Shown piece after piece: positions 38,612-46,925 of a stretch of DNA of 64,000 bases. Numbering within the stretch: position 1 is the first letter of the stretch; every line of letters begins with the position of its first letter. Made by a program: the position numbers and the translations under genes. Under the pieces are notes generated by a model. That model saw nothing but the letters and a program-made list of their open reading frames with translations, did not search any database and was not told the DNA's origin. The stretch is from positions 274,197 through 338,196 of the forward strand of contig PYIZ01000034.1 of assembly GCA_003635265.1 (NCBI GenBank). Direction: 5' to 3'. Source of the stretch: Candidatus Poribacteria bacterium. Its GTDB lineage: Bacteria; Poribacteria; WGA-4E; PCPOR2b.

Positions 38612-41600
38612 GTGGAATTTACACGGAACCAGAAGAAAGCACATGACCTCAATCGCCACCTCAGCGTGACCGCTGGCGCCGGATCTGGGAAAACGGCGGT
38701 ATTGGTTCATCGATACCTCAAGATTTTGCTTGAAAAGGATTTACCTCCCAACCAGGTTGTCGCAATTACGTTTACTGAGAAAGCTGCGGCAGAACTCAAA
38801 CAGCGCATCGTTAACGAGGTCAATGCGAGATTGCAGGCAGAGCCTCATAACACACAGTTAGAAAGAATCAAGACAGGAATGCTCTCCGCACAGATCTCAA
38901 CGATTCATGCGTTTTGTGCGCGAATTCTGCGAGAGTATCCGGTTGAAGCGGGTGTTGATGCAGGCTTTAGGGTGCTGCAAGGGATACAGCAGCGGTTGAT
39001 TCTCCGTGAAACCATTGATTCCGCGCTCAGAGAGATCGCTGACCGTTCCGATGAGGACGAAACCCGTGAGAAATTGGTAAATCTGCTGCGAATCTTTGGT
39101 AAAACCCGGCTTGAGCAGTACTTACAAGAACTGATTAATCAACGTGAGGTGGTGGACCGACTGATCGACCAATTGTACTGCCAAACAGACTCAGAAGTAT
39201 TAGATAGTTGGCATAAGTCTGTAGAATCACAATTTCCTGTCAAGGATTGGTTACGTTGTCTGAGGATAGTCTTGGCAGAAGCTAGAGGCAGAGATAAGGC
39301 GCAGGTACAAGAATTAACAGATCAGATCCAACCAAATATGACTGTACAGGACGCTGCTCCGTTCTTGACACAAATCGCTTCTCTCATCATAACCCAAGGT
39401 GGAACAATTAGCAGACAGAAATTTCTCGGCTCCCGTGTTGATACGGACGCGATTGAGGAGGAAATTGATTTTCTTGTTCGTGCAGCAAAATACTTTAGAA
39501 ACTACGCGATTCTTACTAGTGATAATGAATTACTCATTCGTGTGACTCGCCCGTTGATACAGGTCTATGACGAAGTTCAACGCGCCTACGAAAATCGCAA
39601 ACGCCAAGCGGGGCAACTCGATTTCGATGATCTTCAGATCAAGGTCAGGGACCTATTACAACATGAGGCGTCGATCCGTGAACAACTCGCCGAAAGATAC
39701 CCTTATATCATGGTCGACGAATATCAAGACACAGATCATCTACAATATGAGATTCTTAGACCGTTAATCTCGAATTACAAATCGGGCAATCTGTTCATTG
39801 TCGGCGATCAGAACCAGAGCATCTACAGGTTTCGCGGGGCAGACGTGCAGATATTCGATCAAACACGGCAGGATATAACCGAATATCAACGTGCATTGAC
39901 CAAAGATTTTACTTGGAAGGGACAGATACTTGAGGCAAGTGACTCAGAGAAACCCGGCGATCTCCGTCTTCCTGAAAATTTCCGACTGTTACGAAACCTT
40001 GTGGGCTTTGTCAACCTGGTTTTTGAGTCACTCATGCAGGGACGTAATGAGTTTGAGGTTGAGTATGATCCGCTGGTCCAAGGGAGAACTACTGACTCGC
40101 TCGGCAACGTAGAGCTGCTCATCGGTTCAAAGGAAGAAACAGTGGGGGAATCAGAACCCTCCGCTGATGAACACAAACTGATTGTAAAACGGATCCAACA
40201 CTTGGTTGGGACAGATGAAACGGTTTGGAAGGACGAAGGCGACGGTGAAAAACTCCGGCCGATCCGATATGGTGATATCGCCATCCTCATCCGTAGCCGG
40301 ACGCGCTTGCCGGAGATTGAATCTGCTTTGCTCAGAGCAGAGATTCCATACAAAATCACAGGAGGTATTGGCTTTTATCAGCGTCAAGAAATTTACGACA
40401 TCGGTAACTACCTACAATTCCTTACCAATACCGATAACGACGTGGCACTCGCAGGGATTCTCCGTGCGCCATTCTTCGGTATTTCAGATGTAGAATTGTA
40501 TGAAATAGCGCAACAATCTTCCAAAAAACCATTCTGGGAGAAAATCCAAGATTACATCGATCGGACAGATCAATCTTCGACTTTTCCAATACGTGATGCA
40601 ATCCAGATACTACGAAGTCATCTTGAAATCTGTCACCGTATCCCGCCGAGCGAACTGATCCGAAAAATTGTCAATGATACGGGCATGGTAGGAGTGCTTC
40701 CTGTTGGGCAGAGCGGGGAGCAGCGATGGGCAAATTACGAAAAGCTATTAGGCATTGCAAGGGAGTTTGAAAGGTTAGGAATCACCAATCTCCACGATTT
40801 CTTGGAACAATTGAACCTACTGATTGAGGAGGAAGAACGCGAAGGACAAGCGACAACGCAATTGACAGCGGACGCCGTCGAGATAATGACTATCCATGCT
40901 GCGAAAGGGCTTGAGTTTCCGGTAATCATTCTCCCAAACTTGGACCGAAGGGCTACCAGGTATGATCAAGAACCGTTCATCGATGATCTGTTAGGTATCG
41001 GCTTTAGCCCCGCAAACCCGGACAAAAACTACACAGAAAGTGATCCGGGGGCAACCCGTTTGATGAGGGAACGTGTAAATAATAAGAGGACGGCAGAGGA
41101 ACAGCGTCTCTTTTACGTGGCAACAACCCGCGCTCGTGATCGTCTGATCTTATCGGGAACACTCAACGAAAAAGGAGAATCGAAAGGTTGGTTCGAGTGG
41201 TTGTTCAATGCTCTAGGGATTTCAGGGCTGCCATCGGAGGGTGAACTTCGATATCCAACAACAATTTCAGTTCTGTCGGGCGCGGAAGAGACGACAATCC
41301 CCTTCAATCTACTGATCCGAATCATTAAATCCCCTAATGAACTCGATTATGATGAGGCGGAAGAACCTACTTCATCACTGGCCTCCGAATTTCCGGCAGT
41401 CCAGATCGATCCATTGATCCCTTCCTCTGTCGGCGAAATCATCTCGGTGACAGAACTTGCAACGTATGCCCACTGTCCAACGCGGTTCTATCTACAGCAC
41501 CGGATTCAGGTGCCGTCCTCGGAACCCCAGTCCGATGAGGTTGCTGAGACAATTCGCGAAGATGCCAATCGCTTTCTGGATTCAAGAGTTAGGGAGACAG

Positions 41601-42058
41601 CGTTAAACGCAGGCGAGGTTTATCGTGAATGGCACATTCACGCTGAGATTGATTCTCATATAGTCGAGGGAACTGCGGATCGGCTTTTCAAGGATTCGAG
41701 GGGGTTGTGGCAGATTATCAATTACGAAAGAGATAGAATTAATTGGGAAGAAATCGCCGATCCAGCGGATTACTACCGATCACAAATCGAATTGTACGCT
41801 CTACTTGTGCACCGGCTCTATCCCGAACAGCAGGTCATACCGGTGACAGTCTACGTTACAGATCCCGCCACGGCATACTCAGCGGAGATAATGAGAGAAG
41901 AATTCATGGATATTGAGAGCACATGGTTGGAACGGGTTAAGGCGATACAGGAAGCTGTGAACGTAGATGCAATCGGGGCGGGAAGGTTTGAAAAGAATAG
42001 GGACCATTGTCCATCGTGTCCCTATTTTGTTGACGGGGAGTGTATGGTTGCAGACTAG
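38612..42058 (+). CDS. AddA-like UvrD-family helicase with degenerate nuclease domain
   Basis: This 1148-residue superfamily 1 helicase belongs to the RecB/AddA group. Helicase motifs are all present: TAGAGSGKTAV (Walker A), YIMVDEYQDTDHLQYE, IVGDQNQSIYRFRGADVQIF, IMTIHAAKGLEFPVIILPN and LFYVATTRARDRLILSG. The C-terminus keeps the four cysteines of the nuclease Fe-S cluster (AHCPTRFYLQ and CPSCPYFVDGEC). The catalytic segment, usually GxxD...DYKT, reads EGTADRLF...IINYERDR, replacing Asp with Asn and Lys with Glu. I start it at GTG 38612 (VEFTRNQKKAHDLN), with AGGGAG upstream; the track's 31-residue hydrophobic extension has no support. No AddB is adjacent. A role in double-strand-break repair is inferred. 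Confidence 0.88.
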   Translation: MEFTRNQKKAHDLNRHLSVTAGAGSGKTAVLVHRYLKILLEKDLPPNQVVAITFTEKAAAELKQRIVNEVNARLQAEPHNTQLERIKTGMLSAQISTIHAFCARILREYPVEAGVDAGFRVLQGIQQRLILRETIDSALREIADRSDEDETREKLVNLLRIFGKTRLEQYLQELINQREVVDRLIDQLYCQTDSEVLDSWHKSVESQFPVKDWLRCLRIVLAEARGRDKAQVQELTDQIQPNMTVQDAAPFLTQIASLIITQGGTISRQKFLGSRVDTDAIEEEIDFLVRAAKYFRNYAILTSDNELLIRVTRPLIQVYDEVQRAYENRKRQAGQLDFDDLQIKVRDLLQHEASIREQLAERYPYIMVDEYQDTDHLQYEILRPLISNYKSGNLFIVGDQNQSIYRFRGADVQIFDQTRQDITEYQRALTKDFTWKGQILEASDSEKPGDLRLPENFRLLRNLVGFVNLVFESLMQGRNEFEVEYDPLVQGRTTDSLGNVELLIGSKEETVGESEPSADEHKLIVKRIQHLVGTDETVWKDEGDGEKLRPIRYGDIAILIRSRTRLPEIESALLRAEIPYKITGGIGFYQRQEIYDIGNYLQFLTNTDNDVALAGILRAPFFGISDVELYEIAQQSSKKPFWEKIQDYIDRTDQSSTFPIRDAIQILRSHLEICHRIPPSELIRKIVNDTGMVGVLPVGQSGEQRWANYEKLLGIAREFERLGITNLHDFLEQLNLLIEEEEREGQATTQLTADAVEIMTIHAAKGLEFPVIILPNLDRRATRYDQEPFIDDLLGIGFSPANPDKNYTESDPGATRLMRERVNNKRTAEEQRLFYVATTRARDRLILSGTLNEKGESKGWFEWLFNALGISGLPSEGELRYPTTISVLSGAEETTIPFNLLIRIIKSPNELDYDEAEEPTSSLASEFPAVQIDPLIPSSVGEIISVTELATYAHCPTRFYLQHRIQVPSSEPQSDEVAETIREDANRFLDSRVRETALNAGEVYREWHIHAEIDSHIVEGTADRLFKDSRGLWQIINYERDRINWEEIADPADYYRSQIELYALLVHRLYPEQQVIPVTVYVTDPATAYSAEIMREEFMDIESTWLERVKAIQEAVNVDAIGAGRFEKNRDHCPSCPYFVDGECMVAD

Positions 42059-42120
42059 TAGCAGTCAATTGCTTGTGTCCTTACCTGCTCTCCCCGCGCT
42101 GTGTTTGCTGAATTCTTTGT

Positions 42121-42360
42121 TTACTGAACTACATCTCCTTCGATCGGCTCAACTTGCACCTTCACGTTCGTGAGATGCTCAACAACCCGTTCAAGCTCGT
42201 CAGGCTCACCTCTAATCTCCAAGATGACCCACCCACGGTCAGCCGTAACGTCGGCACGCCGAATGCTCGTGATCACATTGTACTGTTGACCGATGTTGTG
42301 GATGATGGGCTCAGTGATTAGATCCGGCGGGAAGGTCAAACGAAGTCTTAAAGATGCCAT
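42121..42360 (-). CDS. NIL-domain (ACT-like) protein
   Basis: This 79-residue stand-alone NIL domain is the fold found at the end of MetN-type ABC ATPases and in sulfur-metabolism proteins. SLRLRLTFPPDLITEPIIHNIGQQYNVITSIRRADVTADRGWVILEIRGEPDELERVVEHL matches the alternating beta-alpha pattern. ATG 42360 follows AAAGGAG; the GTG at 42366 would sit too close to that site. As the last gene of the cysteine operon it may sense methionine or cysteine, or act as a sulfur-pathway adaptor. Both roles are inferred from context. Confidence 0.85.
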   Translation of the reverse strand: MASLRLRLTFPPDLITEPIIHNIGQQYNVITSIRRADVTADRGWVILEIRGEPDELERVVEHLTNVKVQVEPIEGDVVQ

Positions 42361-42393
42361 ATTCACCGCTCCTTTCTAAATTAACAAATCCTA

Positions 42394-42879
42394 TTACGCA
42401 TCACGCTTCGCGTGTATCGGCACCTCTACAAAATCTGTATCATCCTCATTCCAAGCGAAAGCCTTTGTGGTTTTGACCTCCCGGTCGTAGACGGAAACCA
42501 CAACATAAGCTGCACCGGGATACACCGGTTCGTCCCAAGCAGTTGCATCCGCTTTATCTTTCTCCGAAAAATAGGCATCGTGATTTGGGTGCGAATGATA
42601 AAATGCCTTGATCGGTCGATCTTTGGTTTCGGATTCTTTGTGCACGCGGATTAAGTCATTTGGGTCTATTAGATATGCGGTGCGTGCATTGCGGGGATAC
42701 GTATCCGGATCTTCGGCGTGACGTTCATTTTGTATATTCCGGCATTCCCGGACGAATTCTTGGGTTTCGTCGCTCAAGATGATGCCACAGCACTCATCGG
42801 GAAATTCGACCTTAGCGTGCGCGTAGATTTGATCCAGCGTTTCGCTTTGTAATTCTAATACTTCAGTCTCTCTCATCAT
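42394..42879 (-). CDS. JAMM/Mov34 metalloprotease, Mec-like
   Basis: This 161-residue zinc peptidase is of the M67/JAMM type. The catalytic Glu lies in EFPDECCGIILS, and the zinc motif HxHP-x6-S-x2-D is exact in AFYHSHPNHDAYFSEKD. The known relative Mec removes cysteine from the CysO carrier in Mycobacterium. I start it at the ATG ATG pair (42879/42876), in the last codons of the carrier gene, rather than the track's 42951, because the upstream part is the carrier gene read in another frame. The genes overlap by about 15 bases, so translation is probably coupled. It may also trim the carrier's C-terminal tail. Confidence 0.88.
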   Translation of the reverse strand: MMRETEVLELQSETLDQIYAHAKVEFPDECCGIILSDETQEFVRECRNIQNERHAEDPDTYPRNARTAYLIDPNDLIRVHKESETKDRPIKAFYHSHPNHDAYFSEKDKADATAWDEPVYPGAAYVVVSVYDREVKTTKAFAWNEDDTDFVEVPIHAKRDA

Positions 42880-43159
42880 CTGATGAACCGCCTGCGATTG
42901 CAGGGATGACTGAGATTTCGTCGCCATCCTTAACTGCCGTTGCATTGCCATCTAAAAAGCGAATATCTTCGTCGTTGAGGTAGATATTAACAAAACGGCG
43001 AATATTACCGGATTCATCGCAGATACGCTCTTTGATTCCCGGATAGTTTGCCTCAAGGTTTTCGATGAGGGCTTCAATAGTATCTCCCTCTGCTTCAACT
43101 TCCGGTTGATTTTGTGTGAGTCTTCTGAGAGGGGTTGGAATACGTACGGTAACAGCCAT
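42863..43159 (-). CDS. CysO-like ubiquitin-fold sulfur carrier with C-terminal tail
   Basis: This 98-residue beta-grasp protein is related to MoaD/ThiS and closest to mycobacterial CysO (VTVRIPTPLRRLT, GDTIEALIENLEANYPGIKERI, RRFVNIYLNDEDIRFLDGNATAVKDGDEISVIPAIAGG). In the family the C-terminal GG becomes a thiocarboxylate that donates sulfur to a cysteine synthase. Here seven residues (SSDDERD) follow the GG, so maturation must remove them before activation. ATG 43159 has GGGAG upstream. It overlaps the JAMM gene and lies downstream of APS reductase and cysteine synthase in one operon. Confidence 0.92.
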   Translation of the reverse strand: MAVTVRIPTPLRRLTQNQPEVEAEGDTIEALIENLEANYPGIKERICDESGNIRRFVNIYLNDEDIRFLDGNATAVKDGDEISVIPAIAGGSSDDERD

Positions 43160-43274
43160 TGCAAAACTCCCTTCTGTGTCAGGTTAAATAAAACGAAACC
43201 AAAAATTCTTCGGTCTTAATTGTAACAGGTTCTATATTTGCGAGGTGAAACTTACATACCTACCGTTTTAGGTT

Positions 43275-44039
43275 CTAGATTGAGTAGTGAATCCCACATT
43301 CTTTCTTATTATCTTCATTGGCTGACGGTGCGTTTTGCCATCGCCACCGTCCTGCTCTTTTCGGTTCACCGGGCAAGATCGGCGTTGTGCAGATGATGCA
43401 GCCGAGCGATTCATAGTACTGCCCGTATTTCTGCGGCTCCATCAGCGGATTCATAGGGATGTCGTGTTTGTGAATGTACTCCCAAATCTGCGCTTCGGGC
43501 CAATCCGCTAGCGGGTTGACTTTCAGTATAGGACGACCGTTGTGCTCGATGATTTCTGCTTTGGGGGTGCTTTGTCGATTACTGGATTGATCTCTTCGAA
43601 GCCCGGAAAACCAGACATCTAGCGTATTCAGCAATCGTTGCATCGGCTGCACTTTCCTGATATTACAGCAATACTCCTGTTTTTGTTTGCTGTCGAAGAA
43701 CAGGAACTCTCCATGATTTGTGACCATTCGATTTACTGCTTCGAGATCTGGGGTGATCCTCTCAATACTAATGTTGTAATGCGTTTCGACATGCTCGAAG
43801 AATTCATAGGTTTCAGGAAACAGACGCAGCGTGTCGATTGTACAGGCTCTGAATGGCAGCTTATTTTCGTAAGCCATGTGGAGCAGGATCATTCCGGACA
43901 ATTGTCCGCTCGTAACAATCGCAGCACGCTCCTTAAAACGCTTTATAAGGTTGAATAGGATCTCCTGCGGCTCTTCGAGCAGACGAATTTCGTAGCAAAG
44001 CTCTTCATTTATCAGATCTTGATTTGTTAGTTCATTCAA
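43275..44039 (-). CDS. cysH: Assimilatory APS reductase (CysH family)
   Basis: This 254-residue PAPS/APS reductase uses thiol reductant to make sulfite. The PP-loop domain shows IVTSGQLSGMILLHMAY, with SGQLSG in place of the usual SGGxDS. The cysteine pairs KQEYCCNIRKV and LGCIICTTPILPGEPKRAGRW form the [4Fe-4S] site of the APS-specific type, and the C-terminal KKECGIHYS carries the catalytic ECGIH. It lies in the minus-strand operon between cysteine synthase and the sulfur carrier, so sulfite and sulfide production is directly linked to cysteine assembly. A sulfite reductase gene is not in the window. Confidence 0.93.
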   Translation of the reverse strand: MNELTNQDLINEELCYEIRLLEEPQEILFNLIKRFKERAAIVTSGQLSGMILLHMAYENKLPFRACTIDTLRLFPETYEFFEHVETHYNISIERITPDLEAVNRMVTNHGEFLFFDSKQKQEYCCNIRKVQPMQRLLNTLDVWFSGLRRDQSSNRQSTPKAEIIEHNGRPILKVNPLADWPEAQIWEYIHKHDIPMNPLMEPQKYGQYYESLGCIICTTPILPGEPKRAGRWRWQNAPSANEDNKKECGIHYSI

Positions 44040-44138
44040 GGGATACCCAATCCTTCCTGTTTACGTGGCACATGACCATTGAGGGATGAGTTAATTGATG
44101 AGTCGAAGCACTTTTGACCTTTCAAGTTTATTTTTATT

Positions 44139-45089
44139 TTACTCAAAACCGGCTTCCGCGCCGATTTCTGATTCAAAATACTGGGCGAGACTAAAATAAC
44201 GGTCTCCTGTATCCGGCAAAATTGTGACAACAGTTTGATCCTTGCCAAGCCCTCGTGCCACTTCTAATGCTGCATGGACATTTGCCCCTGACGACATCCC
44301 AACGAGTAAACCCTCAGCTTTTGAAATCCGCCGCATCATCTGATAAGCCTCTCCGTCAGAGACAGTAATCACCCGATCGATCACATTAACGTTTAACACA
44401 TCTGGAATTCTGCCTGCCCCAATACCATCAATACGGGTTGGACCCGGCTGACCGCCGGACAACACTGGAGAGATGCTCGGTTCCACTGCAACCACTTGAG
44501 TCTTCGGTCGATGGGTTTTGAGAACTTCCCCAACACCTGTTAGGGTTCCCCCGGTCCCCACGCCGGCGACAAAAAAATCAATCTCACGGTCAATGTCGTC
44601 CAGAATCTCACGCGCTGTTGTTTGTCGGTGAATTTCAGGATTCACCGGATTTTCAAACTGGTTGGGCATAAAGTTGTGTGGATTCCGTGAGATAATCTCC
44701 TCAGCCTCCCAGATTGCCCCACCCATCCCAGCGTCTTCGGGTGTTAGTATAATCTCTGCACCAAAAGAGGCAAGCAGGGTATATTTTTCCCGGCTGACGT
44801 TCTCTGGCATGGTCAAAGTAACGCGGTATCCTTTTGCGATGGCAACAATCGAAAGCCCAATTCCTGTATTGCCAGCAGTTGGTTCAACAATAGTGCAGCC
44901 CGGCTTGAGCAATCCTCGTTCTTCGGCATCGGCTATCATGGCATAGCCAATCCGATCTTTGATACTGCCGCCGGGATTATACGATTCCAACTTTGCTAAG
45001 ATTGTTGCGTCGTCTGGACCGGGTAAGTAGTTCAGATGAACAAGTGGGGTATTGCCGATGAGGCCAATGAGGTTTTCAGCAATCTTCAT
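44139..45089 (-). CDS. Cysteine synthase (PLP-dependent, CysK/CysM family)
   Basis: This 316-residue PLP enzyme makes cysteine from O-acetyl- or O-phosphoserine and a sulfur donor. ESYNPGGSIKDRIGYAMI holds the PLP lysine, VEPTAGNTGIGLSIVAIAKGY the substrate loop, VAGVGTGGTLTGVGEVLK the phosphate clamp and ILPDTGDRYFS the C-terminal Ser region. Its neighbours, a CysO-like carrier and a Mec-like protease, suggest a CysM-type enzyme that accepts sulfur from the thiocarboxylated carrier, but sequence alone cannot exclude sulfide use. It is the first gene of the operon, downstream of the promoter at 45203-45232. Confidence 0.93.
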   Translation of the reverse strand: MKIAENLIGLIGNTPLVHLNYLPGPDDATILAKLESYNPGGSIKDRIGYAMIADAEERGLLKPGCTIVEPTAGNTGIGLSIVAIAKGYRVTLTMPENVSREKYTLLASFGAEIILTPEDAGMGGAIWEAEEIISRNPHNFMPNQFENPVNPEIHRQTTAREILDDIDREIDFFVAGVGTGGTLTGVGEVLKTHRPKTQVVAVEPSISPVLSGGQPGPTRIDGIGAGRIPDVLNVNVIDRVITVSDGEAYQMMRRISKAEGLLVGMSSGANVHAALEVARGLGKDQTVVTILPDTGDRYFSLAQYFESEIGAEAGFE

Positions 45090-45159
45090 ATTTCTCTTCG
45101 CTTACAGTTCAAAAAAGAACAGTGCGAAAAATCTTCCTCCATAGCTTAGGAATTGGTAA

Positions 45160-45191
45160 TATTCGCCAATTTTAGTATTCGCCAATTTTAG
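45160..45191. repeat. Perfect 16-bp tandem duplication in the cysteine operon leader
   Basis: tattcgccaattttag occurs twice head to tail (45160-45175 and 45176-45191), just downstream of the -10 box of the minus-strand cysteine operon promoter. It could be a double operator or a slippage product. A neighbouring aattgg/ccaatt pair adds dyad symmetry. Confidence 0.75.
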
Positions 45192-45202
45192 ACAACCTTA
45201 TA

Positions 45203-45232
45203 AATGTAGCACACTTTATCTTGGTGCGTCAA
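45203..45232 (-). promoter_or_regulatory. Candidate promoter of the cysteine operon
   Basis: On the minus strand, TTGACG (45232-45227) and TACATT (45208-45203) are 18 bases apart. They predict a start near 45196, and the transcript then runs through the 16-bp tandem duplication into cysteine synthase. Confidence 0.5.
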
Positions 45233-45255
45233 GTTTATTTCCCTCCTCCACAACC

Positions 45256-46866
45256 TCAAAGATCCTCTTCGGACGCTTTTCCTTCCTCTTTCGACTTTGC
45301 AGCGTAGGAGTCGCGGATCCAACGCTCAAGCATGACATCCGGGTTGTCCACCACCGCTTTAGTAAAGGTGAACACAAACTGTCCCGTATTTTGTTTGATA
45401 AGGTTCAGACCGTGTTGGTAACTCTGCAATAGCTCATCACAAATCTCTTTTGGCGCTCGACCTTGGTTAATCGCCTTCTGGCATAAGAGTTCTGTCGCCT
45501 CATCGTCAAACTGGATTTGCATCTGATGTTCGATCTGGAAATCCTCTTCGTACCGGCGAACCCGCTCACGCATCACAATTTGGCGGTTGTAGTCGGCATC
45601 CTCCAGAATCCGCTGCAGTTCACCTACCGGATTCTCAACGACCGCTTCGGTTACAACGAACTCTCGGATGCTAGAGGACGGTAGTTCAAACTTATATTCG
45701 CGCAGCGTTTTTTCGCAAACTGTCATCAACGCACGCGCTCCTGTTTCTTGGGCGTATGCCTGTTCAGCGATTTGATGGAGCCCAGCATCCGAAAACACTA
45801 CCTCAATCCCATACGCCCCGAACGCCCGTTCATACTGACGGACAATCGATCCCTCGGAATGTTTTAGGATATGGTAGAGATCAGCCGCGGAAAGGTTTTG
45901 ACATATAACGTGGACAGGAAGTCGCCCGATTAATTCTGGCTCAAATCCAAACTCGATGAAATCCTGTGGTGTAACAAATTGAAAGGGATCTTCTAACTCC
46001 GTTTGACTTTTTACTGTCGCGTTAAAGCCAATATTGCTCTGATTCATGCGTTTGTTGACAATCTCTTTCAACCCATTGAATGCTCCACTAATAATGAACA
46101 GAATATGGCGCGTGTTGATGATGCGCTTTTCAACCTTGCCTTTCTGTTGGAACTCCATCATGGCTTGCATCTGAGAAGCTGCATCGTAACCAGCCCGGAG
46201 ATCGACCTCTGTCTCCTCCATCAGCTTGAGGAGGCCAATCTGCACCCCTCGTCCACTGACATCACGACCGATGATGTTCGGTGGCGTTGCAATTTTGTCC
46301 ACTTCGTCGAGGTAAATGATACCGTATTGTGCAAGTTCAATATCGTCGTCTGCCTGTGTGACTAGGTCTCGGATCATGTCATCAACATTTGCACCGACGT
46401 AACCGGTTTCGCTAAACCGGGTCGCATCCGCTTTGACAAACGGCACACCGATCAACTTGGCAATGTGGCGAATTAGGTAGGTTTTTCCAACGCCTGTCGG
46501 TCCGAGCATGACAATATTCTGTTTCGAGTAATCGGTGTCAGCAACTTTCGGATTTTCGTGGACTTCACGCACATGATTGTAGTGATCGCACACGGCGATT
46601 GCCAATGCTTTTTTTGCATCATCCTGTTTGATGACATAACGGTCGAGATATTGTTTGACTTCCTTCGGTTTGAGGTCAAATTTCAGATCGAACGTCTTTT
46701 TTTCAGGCTCGGAGGTACTTGTATCGTCAGTTGCAGTTGTATCTGGCCTTGCCTGTGACATTGTAAAGTTGACAGTACCCCCGTATTTCCGTTTAACGAA
46801 ATCCTCAAACTCTTTCTGAATTTCCTCAATGGTCGGTATTTTTTTGTTCAACCTTTGGTGGGACAT
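45256..46866 (-). CDS. ClpX/HslU-like AAA+ ATPase
   Basis: This 536-residue cytoplasmic AAA+ ATPase is close to ClpX, but the N-terminal zinc-binding domain is replaced by a different ~70-residue segment. LKPKEVKQYLDRYVIKQDDAKKALAIAVCDHYNHVRE is the ClpX-like lead-in, NIVMLGPTGVGKTYLIRHIAK Walker A, YGIIYLDEVDKIATPP Walker B, and GARALMTVCEKTLREYKFELP the sensor-2 helix. About 130 extra residues follow, rich in charged helices. The ClpP-docking IGF loop is not obvious, so it may be a stand-alone unfoldase or partner of another peptidase. Its role is unknown. Confidence 0.88.
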   Translation of the reverse strand: MSHQRLNKKIPTIEEIQKEFEDFVKRKYGGTVNFTMSQARPDTTATDDTSTSEPEKKTFDLKFDLKPKEVKQYLDRYVIKQDDAKKALAIAVCDHYNHVREVHENPKVADTDYSKQNIVMLGPTGVGKTYLIRHIAKLIGVPFVKADATRFSETGYVGANVDDMIRDLVTQADDDIELAQYGIIYLDEVDKIATPPNIIGRDVSGRGVQIGLLKLMEETEVDLRAGYDAASQMQAMMEFQQKGKVEKRIINTRHILFIISGAFNGLKEIVNKRMNQSNIGFNATVKSQTELEDPFQFVTPQDFIEFGFEPELIGRLPVHVICQNLSAADLYHILKHSEGSIVRQYERAFGAYGIEVVFSDAGLHQIAEQAYAQETGARALMTVCEKTLREYKFELPSSSIREFVVTEAVVENPVGELQRILEDADYNRQIVMRERVRRYEEDFQIEHQMQIQFDDEATELLCQKAINQGRAPKEICDELLQSYQHGLNLIKQNTGQFVFTFTKAVVDNPDVMLERWIRDSYAAKSKEEGKASEEDL

Positions 46867-46925
46867 ATTTCACCTCTGAATTTAATTTCACGATGCTCCT
46901 ATAACACGCAACCAACTCGCCGATT

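Noticed and set aside
42880-42951. 24-residue N-terminal extension of the JAMM protease ORF
   Set aside because: It is the carrier gene in another frame; the family start fits MMRETEVLELQ.
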